From Karstenula rhodostoma CBS 690.94 (taxonomy: Eukaryota; Ascomycota; Dothideomycetes; Pleosporales; Didymosphaeriaceae): a stretch of 64,000 bases of DNA. Below the pieces are notes generated by a model that saw nothing but the letters and a program-made list of their open reading frames with translations, made no database searches and was not told the DNA's origin. The stretch's first letter is position 1. Each line of letters starts with the position of its first letter. Below are positions 1-12,231 of this stretch, piece by piece. Position numbers and translations under genes: made by a program. Location of the stretch: assembly GCA_010093485.1 (NCBI GenBank), contig MU001493.1:2406937-2470936 (forward strand). Reading direction: 5' to 3'.

Positions 1-832
1 CTGTCATCAACATGAAATTTGGAGGCCCACATGGCGGGCCAGAAGTAGTTCGCGCGCAGACGCAACAGAAGCTCGAATACCTTTGCATGAAAACGACTGT
101 CATACACACCGCCGTAATTCGACTTCACCCAGTTTGTCAGCGCGGGTTGCTCGTCGTTGATGAACAGGCCTCTATATTTGATGGAGGGTGGGCCTTGGGT
201 TTTTGTTTTGGGCAGTGCGTAGAGGGCGTTGTGTTTCTTTGGAGGCACATCTGCCCACCAGTACCATGGGGATACGCCAATCTGTTCGGAGACGTCATAG
301 ATGGCATATATGGTGCCGCGTTTGTCACTTCCAACGAGTATTAAGGCTTGATCGATCCCTTCTACTGGTTTCTCTACCAGCGTAGAAGTGAAAGACTCCC
401 ATTTCCCTTTGATGTTGGAGACGTCGATCTTCCCAGCGGATACTAGACTGTCAATGAGCGGAGCTTTCCCGATCGTACCTAGATGTTGAAGAGCCTGTCA
501 GTGAGAGTACGACTGGCCAGCCACACTTGCGCATGTGCTGTATGGATTCGCATACCCGCGATGATGACTGGAGTATTGGAGAGCCCCGAAGTCCCTGAGA
601 CGACTTTTCCTTTCGTGCCAGTCACAAGGCCGAAGTCATTCGCCAGGTCGTTGCCCGCTCGTGTAACGCCTGCCCATTCTTTGCTGTCGATGACTATAGT
701 TGGTGCTAGGCCAGTACCGCCGAGCTTGAGGGCCCCTTTGGTCTCAGAAAAGGCGATGCTTGCTGGTTGTCCGATCGCTGTGGTACCGCTGATGACGAAG
801 CAAAGCAACGCAATTGATGCGAAGAGCTCCAT
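1..832 (-). CDS. GH115 family alpha-glucuronidase, 5' part (partial, runs off window)
   Basis: Secreted glycoside hydrolase of family GH115, which removes (4-O-methyl)glucuronic acid side chains from xylan. Exon 1 is 832-556 and exon 2 starts at 478 and is open to the window edge; the 77-nt intron (555-479) begins GTATGC and ends CTAG. The joined protein starts MELFASIALLCFVISG, a clear signal peptide. It continues through VIIAGTIGK, SPWYWWADVPPKK and YRGLFINDEQPALTNWV, stretches characteristic of GH115, then LRANYFWPAMWASKFH. The C-terminal part lies outside the window. Divergent from the kinase gene at 1561. The family call is firm; substrate is inferred from the family. Confidence 0.9.
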
Positions 833-1560
833 GGCGCGTTGAGCTCAGGGCTTGCGGTGCCATACGCAAGCGCCCTCGCCTTGTCATCTTGTATGTCTGG
901 CTATAGACCCCACATGGACGTTTTGTGGCGATGGTGGTACCAAGCAATATGGCACTGTACCGGCAAATATGGTGGTATTTCGAAGCCGGACCGTTGGCAT
1001 TGGCCGAAAGGAACAGCGTTCGCCACGGAGATATAGTGGATCCATATCTCATGGGTTCAGGACTGGGTGGTGTATGAAAGGGTATTCTTTGCACACAATT
1101 CAGGCGAGATACTTCATAGCGATGTGCATATTAGAGTGTAAGATATAGTCTCTGTCATGCCTCAAATTCCCGCGAACCGTGTTCTACTTCTTGTCCGACT
1201 GTGGATGTTTCCATTCGCGCTGAGCATTGAACAACTGAACAACTGAACACCTGCACCTGCACTCTGGTTATCACGTGGTTCCGGATGGAGCTTTGATCCC
1301 TGACCACTGACGACACACCGCTCCAGAACTCGTAGACTAGCGCAGTGGACAATCGCAATATCACATTCACCCCACGATCCACTGCCCGCGTTACCCACCA
1401 TTGCGCCCCACGATGCGATGATGCTTTGTTTTTCGCGCGCCATGAGACGATAGATCCTTTAGCCTTGGCATTTCCTGTGCCTACCCACGTCTGCAAGACG
1501 GATGTGCTCGCGGCCGCACACAAACGCCATTGAAAGCTGAAGCTCGGGGAGCAGAGTAAC
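833..1560. promoter_or_regulatory. Divergent intergenic region between GH115 gene and kinase gene
   Basis: 728 bp separating two start codons that point away from each other, so it must hold both promoters. I see no convincing gene; a 202-codon open frame on the minus strand (1155-1763) runs antisense into the kinase exon and has no recognisable protein character. Confidence 0.5.
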
Positions 1561-3092
1561 ATGGCACAAGTACAGCGCCCTCTCGTGATCCAGACGCAGT
1601 TTGTCCGCCAGTTCTGCCCGCGCAATGTCCGCCGGCCGGGCGCTGCGCTCTTTGTACGGGGCCGGCAGCACCGCGCCCTTTCGACGGCCACGGTGACGGA
1701 CCACGACATCTCGCGGCTTGCAAGCCTGGCACTGCACCCGCTCACACTCTCCGACCTGGTCAAGTCAGTACTCCCGCACCCGCACCCGCACCCGCACTTT
1801 CCCGAGCCTCATCCCACGCGCCTACTGACTCGCGCGCGTGCAGACATGGCCGCCCACCCCTCACCACTCCGCAGCTCCTCAAGTCGGCCAACTTCACCCT
1901 CTCGATCCTGCCAGCCCGCCTCGCGCACCGCATCCAGTCGCTCCGCAACCTGCCCTTCATCGTCGTGTCCAACCCGCACATCTCCAAGATCCACTCCAAC
2001 TACATCCACAGCCTCTCCACGCTGCTCCCATGGGCCGAGCGCGAGATCACCACCCTCGAGGACGAAGTCAACTTCACAGAGGTCATGGCCGACCTCGTCA
2101 ATACGCACAGCAACACCATCAGCATCCTCGCCCGCGGCTTTCTCGAGGCCCGCAAGTACATTTCCCCCAAGGACGTCACACGCTTCCTCGATGAGCACCT
2201 GCGCGCCCGCATCGGCACACGCCTGATCGCCGAGCAGCATCTCGCCCTGCACTTCTCCTCGCAGCCCCACGCAGACCTTATGCACGAGAGCACCGGCAGC
2301 GAAGGCTGGAACGGCGTCATCGACACCGCCCTCCACCCTGCCAGGATCGTCCAGCACTGCGAGAACGTCGTCGGCGACATCTGCGAGCTAAAGTACGGCG
2401 TCCGCCCGCACGTGGTGATCAATGGCGAGCTGGACTACGCCTTCGCACACGTCCCCGTGCACCTCGAGTATATCATCACCGAGCTGCTAAAAAACGCGTT
2501 CCGCGCGACCGTGGAAAGCGGCAAGGAAAGGGAGCCGATCGAGGTCACCATTGCGCCGTTGCCTGGGGAGATACCCGAGGCCAGGGACGCCGACGGCGAG
2601 GACGTCGGCCCCAGAGTAAAAAACGTCGACCAGGGCACCACGGATATAGCGAGCACCCGCTGGACCGGTAACACACCGACTGCGCCTTCGTCCGCCCAGA
2701 TCCTGCCCCTCGCGCACGGCACGCCCGGCGTCACGATTCGCATCCGCGATCGTGGCGGTGGTATCTCCCCCGAGACACTGCCGCACATCTGGGACTATAG
2801 CTTCACCACCTTCAACGACGACAAGGCGTCATCGACGCTGTCGGGGAGGAGCACCAGTATGGATACTTTGAGCGCCATCTCAGGCCCTGGTGGGGATGGC
2901 GCCACCAGTCTTGCGGGGCTGGGCTATGGTTTGCCGCTGGGCAGAGCATATGCAGAGTACTTTGGTGGTGGGATCGCTATTCAGAGTCTATGGGGTTGGG
3001 GAACCGATGTATATCTGAGCCTCAGGGGCGTGGGCAAAGTGGAAGAACAGAGCTGGTCCTATAGATCTCAGAAGGATGCCGATGCGAAGTAG
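1561..3092 (+). CDS. Mitochondrial pyruvate / branched-chain alpha-ketoacid dehydrogenase kinase (PDK/BCKDK family)
   Basis: Protein kinase of the mitochondrial PDK/BCKDK family, which phosphorylates and inactivates the E1-alpha subunit of an alpha-ketoacid dehydrogenase complex. Exon 1 is 1561-1763 and exon 2 is 1844-3092 (483 aa); the intron carries a CCGCAC repeat. The Arg-rich N-terminus looks like a mitochondrial presequence. Family marks are HGRPPL after the splice, the N-box ELLKNAFRATVE, the G1 box DRGGGI and the G2 box GLGYGLPLGRAYAEYFGG of the GHKL ATP-binding fold. A Ser/Gly-rich insert of about 25 residues lies between the FNDDKASS region and the G2 box. Which complex it targets (yeast Pkp1 or Pkp2 type) cannot be settled by eye. 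Confidence 0.92.
1778..1799 (+). repeat. CCGCAC hexanucleotide microsatellite
   Basis: Short run of CCGCAC units inside the single intron of the kinase gene. No function evident. Confidence 0.7.
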
Positions 3093-3615
3093 AACAGCCA
3101 TGATCGCTGCGCACCGATCTTATTCAATGAACCGTGCCGGTGGCAGCCTGGTGTCGGTCCCCACAGTTGTAATCGTAAGGGCCTTGAGTACTGTTTGAAG
3201 TACTCGTGTCTTATGTGTTGGGAACATGAGGCCTGCGACGGCCCAAACGAGGAAGTTCAGAGGGCTAGCTGACGATGCCGTTGTGCAGCCAACGGACCAC
3301 GTAAAGAATGTATATCAGGATAGACTGGAGTCAGCGGATCTTCCAACAAGTCACCATACGAGAAGAAGTTTGCATGAAATTGCGAAGATAGACGGGAGCA
3401 ACTTTGTAGCGCAGCGTGTATAGCAGCCGAAGAATCGAAGATATGCATTATTTGGTCATGAAATTACCGCTGCATGCCAGCCAGGGTAAGAGTTGCTCTT
3501 ATGCAGCGGTCATTATACACTCCAGTCCAAGAGACAACGTGCTATATCCATGCATGCTCCATGCGTCGTAATATATCCGTCTATTCGTAGCGCCGTGGCT
3601 CGTGCTAGGGTGCGT
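3093..3615. other. Intergenic, convergent 3' ends
   Basis: 523 bp between the stop of the kinase gene and the stop of the I9 inhibitor gene on the other strand. I see no gene; it should hold both 3' UTRs. Confidence 0.5.
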
Positions 3616-3934
3616 CTACTGCGTCTTGACCTCGGAGTCGGCTTCTACAGTGATGTGCTCGTTCGTCTCCAGGGCGCCGACCTTGTCCTCAGGGAACTCG
3701 GCACTAAGCGGGCGTGTTAGCAAGGCAACAGCAAGCATGGGGGATGGGTGGTGTACGTGAAGCCCTTGATGAGGGTGAACTCATTCGTGATCTTGCCGCC
3801 CTGGTCCTGGACCTTTTGCTTCGCCTTCTCGAGCTCCTCGTGGGAGGCTCCAGACTTGAGGGTGACCTTGCAAAGCATGTGGTTAGATGCGGTCGATCCA
3901 AGCAAGCCGGGAGACTCACGTTGACAGCAGGCAT
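3616..3934 (-). CDS. Small cytosolic proteinase inhibitor I9 / Pbi2-like protein
   Basis: Three-exon gene: 3934-3920, 3866-3757, 3703-3616 (70 aa). The first exon codes only MPAVN; donors are GTGAGT and GTACAC. The protein reads VTLKSGASHEELEKAKQ, then GGKITNEFTLIKGFT, then AEFPEDKVGALETNEHITVE, which is the whole inhibitor I9 fold found alone in yeast Pbi2 (about 75 aa). Pbi2 inhibits vacuolar proteinase B and takes part in vacuole fusion; the same fold acts as the propeptide of subtilases. No signal peptide, so it is probably cytosolic. Length and fold match the stand-alone family well. Confidence 0.88.
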
Positions 3935-4278
3935 GTTGAGGATGTTGGAGTGGATTGGGGAAGTGCGGATGGTGGTATGGAATGGGTTGTTACCAACTAA
4001 GGTGAGTACCGCACTGTGCTTATATAGATAACGAGCGCCATGATGCAGCATACGCACGTCATAGTCGATGTATCACGCGTACCCTCGCTGTTCACGCCCC
4101 AGCCCACTTCGCGCCAGCCCGCCAGCCCACTTCGCTCATTCCCTTATCGATAGCGCACCCCTGTCGAGAAAAACGCTTGGCGATGCCGCTAGCACGAAAT
4201 TTTGGAAGCGCCGCGACCGAGTGGACCATCCATCGCCGCTGTGCTTTGCCTGGTGTTTGTACACGTTCGTTTTGCAAT
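3935..4278. promoter_or_regulatory. Divergent intergenic region (I9 inhibitor / BMS1)
   Basis: 344 bp between two diverging start codons; expected to hold both promoters. A repeated CCAGCCCACTTCGC motif occurs twice near 4100-4135. Confidence 0.4.
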
Positions 4279-7200
4279 ATGTCGGAGGCTCAGGCGAATC
4301 GACCGCACCGGAAGCCCAAGGACAAGAAGGCGCCGACCAGCGGAGAGCGGAACCCAAAGGCCTTTGCGTACAATGCGCCTGGCCGGTTGGCGAAGCAAGC
4401 CGCGCGATCGCATGATGTATGACCACCCAGACAACCTCCCAGGTACTTTGCTGACACGTGCTGCAGGTCAAAGAGAAGCGCCTCCATGTTCCGCTCGTCG
4501 ACCGCCTCCCCGAAGAGGCGCCTCCCATCGTTGTCGGTGTCGTCGGACCCCCGGGCGTGGGAAAGACGACGCTGATCAAGTCTCTGATCCGGCGATACAC
4601 GAAGCAGACGCTCTCCACACCGACCGGGCCGCTCACAGTCGTCACATCGAAGCGCCGACGCCTTACCTTTATGGAATGCCCTGCCGACTCGCTGGCAAGC
4701 ATGATCGATATCGCCAAGGTAGTCGACATCTGCCTACTCATGATCGACGGCAACTATGGCTTCGAAATGGAAACGATGGAGTTCTTGAACGTGCTGTCTG
4801 CCAGCGGCATGCCTGGCAATGTGTTCGGCATCCTCACCCATCTGGACTTATTCCGGAAGCAAGAGACCCTGAAGCTACAGAAGAAACGGTTGAAGCACAG
4901 ATTCTGGAGCGAGTTGTACCAGGGCGCCAAGCTGTTTTACCTCTCTGGTGTAGCCAATGGCCGATATCCAGACAGGGAGATCATGAACTTGTCGCGCTTT
5001 TTGAGCGTCATGAAGAACCCGAGGCCTTTGGTGTGGAGGAACTCCCATCCGTACTGCTTGGCCGACAGGTTTCTGGACATTACGCCTCCGACTGACATGG
5101 AAGCGGATCCCAAGTGCGATCGGACCATTGCCCTGTATGGATACCTACGTGGAACAAACTTTCCCGCACAGGGGTCGCGCGTTCACGTGCCAGGCGTTGG
5201 TGATCTGAGCGTTTCCTCCACAGAGGCACTGCCCGACCCGTGCCCGACGCCGTTTTTCGAGAAGCAGCTAGAAAAGGTGACTGGCAAAAAGAAAAGAACG
5301 CGGCTTGGTGACAAGCAGAAGATCCTGTTTGCGCCCATGTCGGACGTCGGCGGTGTCCTAGTGGACAAGGATGCCGTGTACATTGATGTCAAGATGCCAA
5401 CGTTTGATCCGGATGCAGACCCAGAAATGGAACGGGGACTGGGCGAGCAGATGATGATGGGTCTGCAAGGAGGCAGAAGGCTATTGGGAGAAGACAATGC
5501 TGGAATGAGGCTCTTCAGCGGTGGAAAGACTGTTAATGGAACCGCAGACGACGATGTTGCAGACTCGGGCCGCAAGGCACATCGTCACGCGAGAATGGCA
5601 GATGAGCAAAACATAGACGAAGCCGATCTCGAAGGCGTCGACAGCGACGACGAAGAATTACAACAAGACTACGAGTCTGGAGACGACGAGGACGACACGG
5701 GGTTCCTGGATGGCGACTCAATACCCAACGGCAAACCCGCTTTCGCTCGCCGAAGAGATTCTGAACGTAAAGATGTGTCAGCTGATGACTTAGCATTTGC
5801 AGATAGTGACTCCGATCTTGGTTCGATATCGGGCGAAGAGCCAGACCTCGATGAGCTTGAGGATGGCGATCTGGACTCAGAGGACTTTGACGAAGAGGAT
5901 GAGGATGGTGCACTCAGATGGAAAGATAAGCTCCGAGAGAATGCGGCAAAGATGCACGGCCGGAAGCGGGCGTACCAACCTGCGGACCTTGCAAAGCTGA
6001 TGGAGAACCTGGAACTATCGCCAGCTGAGATCCTGAAAGAGTGGCGAGGCGAAGATAAGGATGCAGAGGAATTGGACGACGAAGACGAGGACGATTTCTT
6101 TGATAAATCAAAAGTGGATGATGCTGCTAATGCGGAGGATCGTTATATACCCCTATTTGATTACGCTGCGTTAGAGGAGAAGTGGGAAGACGAGGAGAAT
6201 ATCGAGGAGCTAAAGAGCAGGTTTGCCGTAGGCCACATGGACGGGAAAGGCGGAAGTGGAGATGACGACGAGTTCGAGGGCTTCGAAGAAGATGGTGATG
6301 AGGGCGATGGCGAGTTTGAGGATTTGGAGACTGGAGAGAAGTTTGGCGGGAAACAGGCCACCGAAGAGGAGGGTGATGCAACCGCTGAGATCGAAGACGA
6401 GCGAGACAAGAACGCTCGGCGAAAAGAAGAGCTCAAGCTTCGGTTTGAGGAAGAAGACCGGGAAGGCTTCATGAACGACAAAGCCAATGCCCGTAAAGAC
6501 TCTGGGCAGGAAGAGGAGTTTGGCGAAGACGACTGGTACGATGCTCAAAAAGCTATGATTCAGAAGCAGCTCGACATCAACCGCGCCGAGTTCGACCAAC
6601 TGGATTCCACATCGCGCATTCGAGTCGAAGGGCACAAAGCCGGAACGTATGCCCGCATCGTCCTTGAGCAGGTGCCTTACGAGTTCTCAGCCAACTTCAA
6701 CCCCCGCTTCCCCGTCGTTATCGGCGGCCTCACCCCTACAGAGGAGCGCTTCGGCTTCGTCCAAGTCCGCATCAAACGGCACCGCTGGCACAAGAAGATC
6801 CTCAAGACCAGCGATCCCCTCATCTTCTCTCTTGGTTGGCGCCGCTTCCAGGTCACGCCCATCTATAGCATTCACGAGAACAGACAGCGGCATCGCATGC
6901 TCAAGTACACGCCCGAACATATGCATTGTCACGGCACGTTCTACGGCCCACTCGTAGCACCAAACACTGGATTCTGCTGCGTTCAGTCGTTCAGCAACAA
7001 GACGCCAGGCTTCCGCATCGCAGCCACAGGTGTCGTTCTCGCAGTCGACGAATCGTTCGAGATCGTAAAGAAACTCAAGCTCACCGGCCACCCCTACAAA
7101 ATCTTCAAGAACACAGCCTTCATCAAGGACATGTTCCAGTCGGCGCTCGAAGTGGCAAAGTTCGAGGGCGCGTCCATCCGCACCGTGTCCGGTGTGCGGG

Positions 7201-7853
7201 GGCAGATCAAGCGCGCGCTATCGAAACCAGAGGGCAACTTTCGTGCGACGTTCGAGGACAAGATCCTCATGAGCGACATCGTTTTCCTGCGCGCCTGGTA
7301 CCCGATCAAACCGCATCGCTTCTACAACCCCGTCACCAACCTGCTCGACGCGGTGCTGTCCCCCGAGACGGGCGAGTCCACTGCCTGGAGCGGCATGCGG
7401 CTGACGGGCCAGGTCCGCCACGAGCTCAGCCTGCCCACGCCGGCGCTCAAAAACAGCGCGTACCGCCCCGTCGACCGTCAGGAGCGTCACTTCAATCCGC
7501 TCCGGGTGCCGCGCAAGCTCGCCGCCGATCTGCCGTTCAAGTCGCAGATGGCGCAGATGAAGCCGCAGAAGAACAAGACGTATCTACAGAAGCGGGCGGT
7601 GGTGCTGGGCGGCGAGGAGAAGAAGGCGCGTAGGCTGCTGGACCAAGTGATGACGCTGCGGAACGAGAAGGTGGAGAAGCGGCGCAAGGCCCAGGAGGTG
7701 CGGAAGGAGGGCTACAAGAGGAAGATTGCGGAGAATGTGGAGAAGAAGGCGGAGCGGGAGAAGCGAGAGAAGCAGGCGTATTGGGAGCGGGAGGGCAAGA
7801 AGAGGAGGCATCAGGAGCCGGATGGCGGTGGGGGTGGGAAGCGGCGGAAGTAG
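4279..7853 (+). CDS. BMS1: Ribosome biogenesis GTPase Bms1
   Basis: Nucleolar GTPase that binds U3 snoRNP / Rcl1 and drives early 40S pre-rRNA processing. Exon 1 is 4279-4416, exon 2 is 4467-7853 (1174 aa). The N-terminus MSEAQANRPHRKPKDKK and AFAYNAPGRLAKQAARSHD is typical of Bms1. The G1 loop GPPGVGKTT is at about residues 73-81, followed by TSKRRRLTFMECP and the THLD base-recognition motif. The middle (about residues 380-660) is very acidic. The C-terminal half carries the AARP2CN/DUF663 region with GFVQVRIKRHRWHKKILK, FRIAATGVVL and AWYPIKPHRFYNPV, and ends in a basic Lys/Arg-rich tail. Length is in the range of the family (about 1180 aa in yeast). Confidence 0.97.
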
Positions 7854-9039
7854 AGGCATACGAGCTGAGTATAGCGCTTTTGATGTATATACATGGAAGA
7901 ATGTGTGAAGGTTTAGCAAGTGTATTGCGTTGTGGTGTCCAACAGAAGGCTCGCAGCGGCGTGTGGCCCAGCTCGTCGGAAACGTGGGAAGCCGGCAGCC
8001 GGACAGGTATGGATAAAACTGGGGGTGGTGTCGGACGTCGGGGCCTGACCACACAGCGTTGCGGGTTGATGTGGTAGACGTTGGGCTAAGGACTAGGTGC
8101 AGGCTGGTACGATAATGGAGCAGCGTCGTCGTCATCACATGGAGAGCGGAAGCAATGATGCATTTGGTTGAGAGGCAAGGACGATGAAGGCGATTGCAAT
8201 GCAGCGGGGAGCGGTGGGATGGTGTAGAGTCGCGCTCCTGGCGACTTGTTGAAGGTTGGGTGCAGGGCGCACGGGCAGCATGTGTAGACGTCATGGGTGG
8301 GCTCGTACCCATCCTAGCTTAGCTCTCAGCACAAGGGACGGTGGGTGTGTACACAGTGGAAGGTGTGTTGAGGCTGCAGTCCAGCTGCACAACGCAAGCG
8401 ACGGGTAGGTCTCGCCGCTTCCGGGAGGAGAGTGGCACTCGAGGTGAGACGGAGGGGCGAGGCAAACGGGAACCAGCGCAGCAAAAGTGTTGGCGTCAGG
8501 TGCACAAGCGACAACGTGATGGCCGTGGGCAGAGAGACAGGCAGGCATGTGAGCGGCGGCTGTCGCATGAATGTTTTCGGGCGTGCAAGTGAAACACGTG
8601 CTTCTTCTACGTTTGTACTGTGTACCGGGCACGGAAGCGGCTCGCGCTGGTGGTGTTTTGTTCCTGGGCGGCGGAACTGGGCATGGCAGAGGGAAGAGGA
8701 TGGCCAGACTCGCAGGCAGAGGCAGAGGCAGCACTGAAACGGCGCTGCTTGCGGCGCACACCCACACACACACACAGAGGCGCGCGCGAGGGCTCGCCGC
8801 GACACATCCGCATCGAGCGTGCCCACCGGGCTGCCGTCTCTTCTTCTCTGGTGAGCTGGTGAGCTGGTGAGCTGGTGAGGCTAGATATCGGTGGGGGACC
8901 GTGCTGCTTAGCGGCCATCAGCCATCAGCCTCTGGGTCCTGGCTGCGAGTCTGGGACAGACCTCGACCTCTCGTGTCTCCCTCGCTCTCCTCCCATCACC
9001 CGCCGCCCGACCTTCCCCCAGGGCTCCTCTCCCCCCGCT
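7854..9039. other. Intergenic region upstream of KH-domain gene
   Basis: 1186 bp without a supportable gene. It contains a CA-rich microsatellite (about 8758-8778) and an 8-bp tandem repeat (8848-8880), and a C/T-rich stretch just before the next start codon (8960-9035), which is usual for fungal promoters and 5' UTRs. Confidence 0.5.
8848..8880. repeat. Tandem repeat, unit GTGAGCTG, four copies
   Basis: Perfect 8-bp units in a row (ctg-gtgagctg-gtgagctg-gtgagctg-gtgag). It lies 160 bp before the KH-gene start codon, so probably in the promoter or 5' UTR. Length should vary between strains. Confidence 0.85.
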
Positions 9040-12000
9040 ATGCACAAGATATCCAACTTCACGGGCCAAGCTCGACACGGCTGGGAAAAGATGGCTCCGT
9101 CCGCCGGCTTCCCGTTCTCGAGATCCAACCACGACATGCCCGTCACCGCGCCCATCAAGCGCCCGGCCACGGCCACCTCGGCGCCGCCCGTCATCCCCCC
9201 CGGCACCCAGGTCAATCTGTCCTTCAACGTGCCCTTTGCCTCCAACCTGCCCGGCCCGGACGTCGACGACATCATGTACGCCAGCCCCGGGGCAAAGGCG
9301 CGGTGGACCTTTCCGGAACCCACGGCCGAGGGCACTCCGGTCCACAAGCTGCCCGTACACGCCCAGAACGTCGAGAACCTGCGCATCATGTGCCGCGAGG
9401 TGCAGGAGCAGACCGAGGGGCGCGTGGCCGCCGCCGTCGTGTCTGCCGAGTCGAAGCCGCTACCCGGCTTGCAGCGGGGGCCGCTGCGCGCGCTCGTCAC
9501 AAACGTCTGCCTGTCCGGCGAGCTGGAGATGGTGAACCAGATGCGGTGCAAGGTGCTCAACTCGACGCCCATCTCACTGGTACGCTGCATTGGGAGCCCT
9601 TCGTGATGCCAAGTCTGACTGTGCACAGCGGTCGTCCTTTGTCGACATCGACTCCGACCTCATCATTGACCGCACCTCGCAGCACGTCAAGGGTCCCGTG
9701 CTCAACCAGCTGGACCTCATTGCGAAGACGACCAAAGCTGACATCTTCGTGCTGATGCCCAAGCAGCCCGACATCGAGTCCGCCAGCTTCAACGGCAACC
9801 TCGAGACCGGCATGGACTCGCGTCTCCGCTGCGCCATCTACGGCGACATGGAGACCATGGAGCACGCGAAGACGCGCGTGCTCATCATGATTGACCAGAT
9901 TGTGAGTTCTGATGCCCCGCAGTTGATGCCGGCTAGCGCACACAGCTAATTTGATATCGTCACAGCTCAAGCGATACGTGGATACGATGAAGCTGGAGCT
10001 CACCATGCACACGCTCATCTGCGGGCGAGGACGCAAGAACATCAAGTTGATCGAATCTGCTACAGGAACCGCCATCTACTTCCCGCCGCCATTTCCCCGC
10101 CTTTTCGGCTATACCCCGGCCGGCGCACAGCGACGTCCCGATGACCTGATCTACATCACCGGTGAGAACTCGGAGTGCATTTTGAGGGCCAAGCAGCGTC
10201 TTCATGACTTGGTCATGTCGACCAAGGTCTTTGTGAAGCCCGTCATGGTCACGGACACGAAGCTGGATGCCATTCTGCTCGAGCGTCTCGACAAGGTGCG
10301 CAAGATCATCGAGAACAACGGCTCCTATATCCTCTTGCCCCCATTGGGCATGCAGCGCGGCGTTGTTCGTGTTCAAGGCACCGATGTTCTCCATGTCGAG
10401 CGCACGGTGCGCGAGTTGATGGCTCTCGTAAGATGCTCACCCCACCCGTGCGTGATGCAGTGCTTACCTCGAATAGGCTGGTCAATTCTACAGCGCCTCG
10501 TGGTTCGTTACTCACCCTGACCCTTCGCAGCGCCCTCCCACGGCTGCTGATGTGCGTGCCATGCTCTCGGACATCTGCATAAACTCTGGCGCAGAAATCA
10601 GCTTCGAGAAGCTGAACTTCCACATCTACGGCTCCGACGATGCTGTCAAGGCCGCAATGATGGTGATCAACAACATCCCGTTCGTGAAGAAATCTCAATA
10701 TAGCATGAGCGTGAAGATCGAGCTCGCCAACGAACACAAAGAGTTCGTCAGCGGTAAGAAGAACGGAAAGATCAACAAGATCATGAGCCACAGCAGCGTG
10801 CAGATTGTCTTTGATGGCTTCAACGAGTACAACTTCTACATCGTCGTTCGCGGCGCCCAGTATGACGCTACCAAGAACGGGCTAGACCTCGTCGAACAGG
10901 AGATGCCCGCCGCCATCTCCTTCCACGTGCCCGACCAGTACCACAAACGTATTATTGGCATCGGTGGCCAGCACATCCAGCGCATCATGAAGAAATACTC
11001 CGTATTCGTCAAGTTCTCTAATGCCATGGACCGCGGAGGCTTTGGCAAGGAAGAAGACGACATCAAGGTCGACAACGTCATCTGCCGTACACCGGCTCGC
11101 AATGCTCAGAATCTCGATCTGGTCAAGCAAGAAATCATGGACATGGTGGAGAAGGCTGATGCTGAATTCGTCTCCGAGACTATCAACATCAACCGTTTGT
11201 ACCATCGCGAGCTCATTGCCCGCTTGGACAAGATCGATGAGCTGGAGAAGAAGTTCAATTGCAAGATCACGTTCCCAAGCACCGAAGAAGCGAGTGACAT
11301 TGTCACTGTCTCTGGTCCTGAATACCAGGTGCCATTGGCAGTCGATGAGTTTTTGGTAAGAGAATGTGTGCCTATGAAGCTACGACACGCTAACAACACG
11401 TAGGGTATGGTTCCTGAGACTCATGATCTCGCCTTCCCTGTTTCCCACGAACTCGGTGAACACCTGCGTTCTGCGGAATTCAAGACTGACGTTCTCGATA
11501 AACTCAGGGACCAGCATGTTGTTGAAGCTCATGTCAAGGAAACCCAAACTGAGATTGCTGAAGACGGCAAAGAACAGCAGATCGAGACAATGCACCTCAG
11601 CTTCACCAGGAACAATGCTGGTGGGCTCAAGGATGCTCTTGACTTCCTGATCAACAACCTAGTCATGCACGGCCTCGATACCAACACTATCCGCGGAGCC
11701 CTTCCTCGACCCAAATCCGATTCTTTCGAGGAGTCTTTGCCCTTTTTCGAATCCAAGCTGCTTCAGCGTGCCGAGCCACCTGTCGATAGCACCGATTCGC
11801 CCACTCGTTCTCACTTCGGCGATGAAGAGCGCCCCGGCATGTTGGATCGTCTCCGCAAGCCAGGCAGCATGTCGTCCTTCACTTCCCTGTTCAACTCGCG
11901 CAGGAACGGTACCAACTCTCCAGGCTCTCTCTTCAAGCATGCCTCTAGCAACGCTTCGAAAGCCTCTCTTGCCAGTCTTGAATCCCAGGGCAGTGGATAC

Positions 12001-12231
12001 CGCAACCCCTGGAACGACAGTGGTATCAACCTTGCGGACGACGAACACCACACTAACAGTTGGCCCATGCCAACGCCGCGATTTGAAAGCAAGTTTCCCT
12101 TTGGGGCGTCCTCGGCGGCGCCTGGAGACGTGACTCCCCGGTACGACCCGCGGGCGTCGGTCGACAGCGGGCGCCCCTCCACTTCTCATTCTGCATCTGG
12201 ATACCCGGGCCCTATTGGCCCTCCTCGTTAA
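9040..12231 (+). CDS. Multi-KH-domain RNA-binding protein
   Basis: Five exons: 9040-9579, 9629-9901, 9966-10427, 10477-11355, 11404-12231, all in phase 0, giving 993 aa. Several KH-type nucleic-acid-binding units are visible from their GXXG-like loops: LICGRGRKNIKLIE, VSGKKNGKINKIM and the canonical IIGIGGQHIQRIMKKYS. Further degenerate units lie between and after them. The C-terminal 170 residues are Ser/Pro-rich and look disordered (PGSMSSFTSLFNSRR, SKASLASLESQGSG). The arrangement resembles the fungal family that includes yeast YLL032C, and more distantly vigilin/Scp160. It is probably a cytoplasmic mRNA-binding protein; targets unknown. All four introns are 47-64 bp. Confidence 0.85.

Noticed and set aside
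1155..1763. 202-codon minus-strand frame upstream of and into the kinase gene
   Set aside because: Overlaps the real first exon of the kinase on the opposite strand and shows no protein family character.
4202..5095. 297-codon plus-strand frame overlapping the start of BMS1
   Set aside because: Out-of-frame shadow of the BMS1 exons; translation is Arg/His/Pro noise.
8291..8918. Several 100-160 codon frames on both strands before the KH gene
   Set aside because: Low-complexity translations of GC-rich and CA-repeat DNA, mutually overlapping, no start context or motif.
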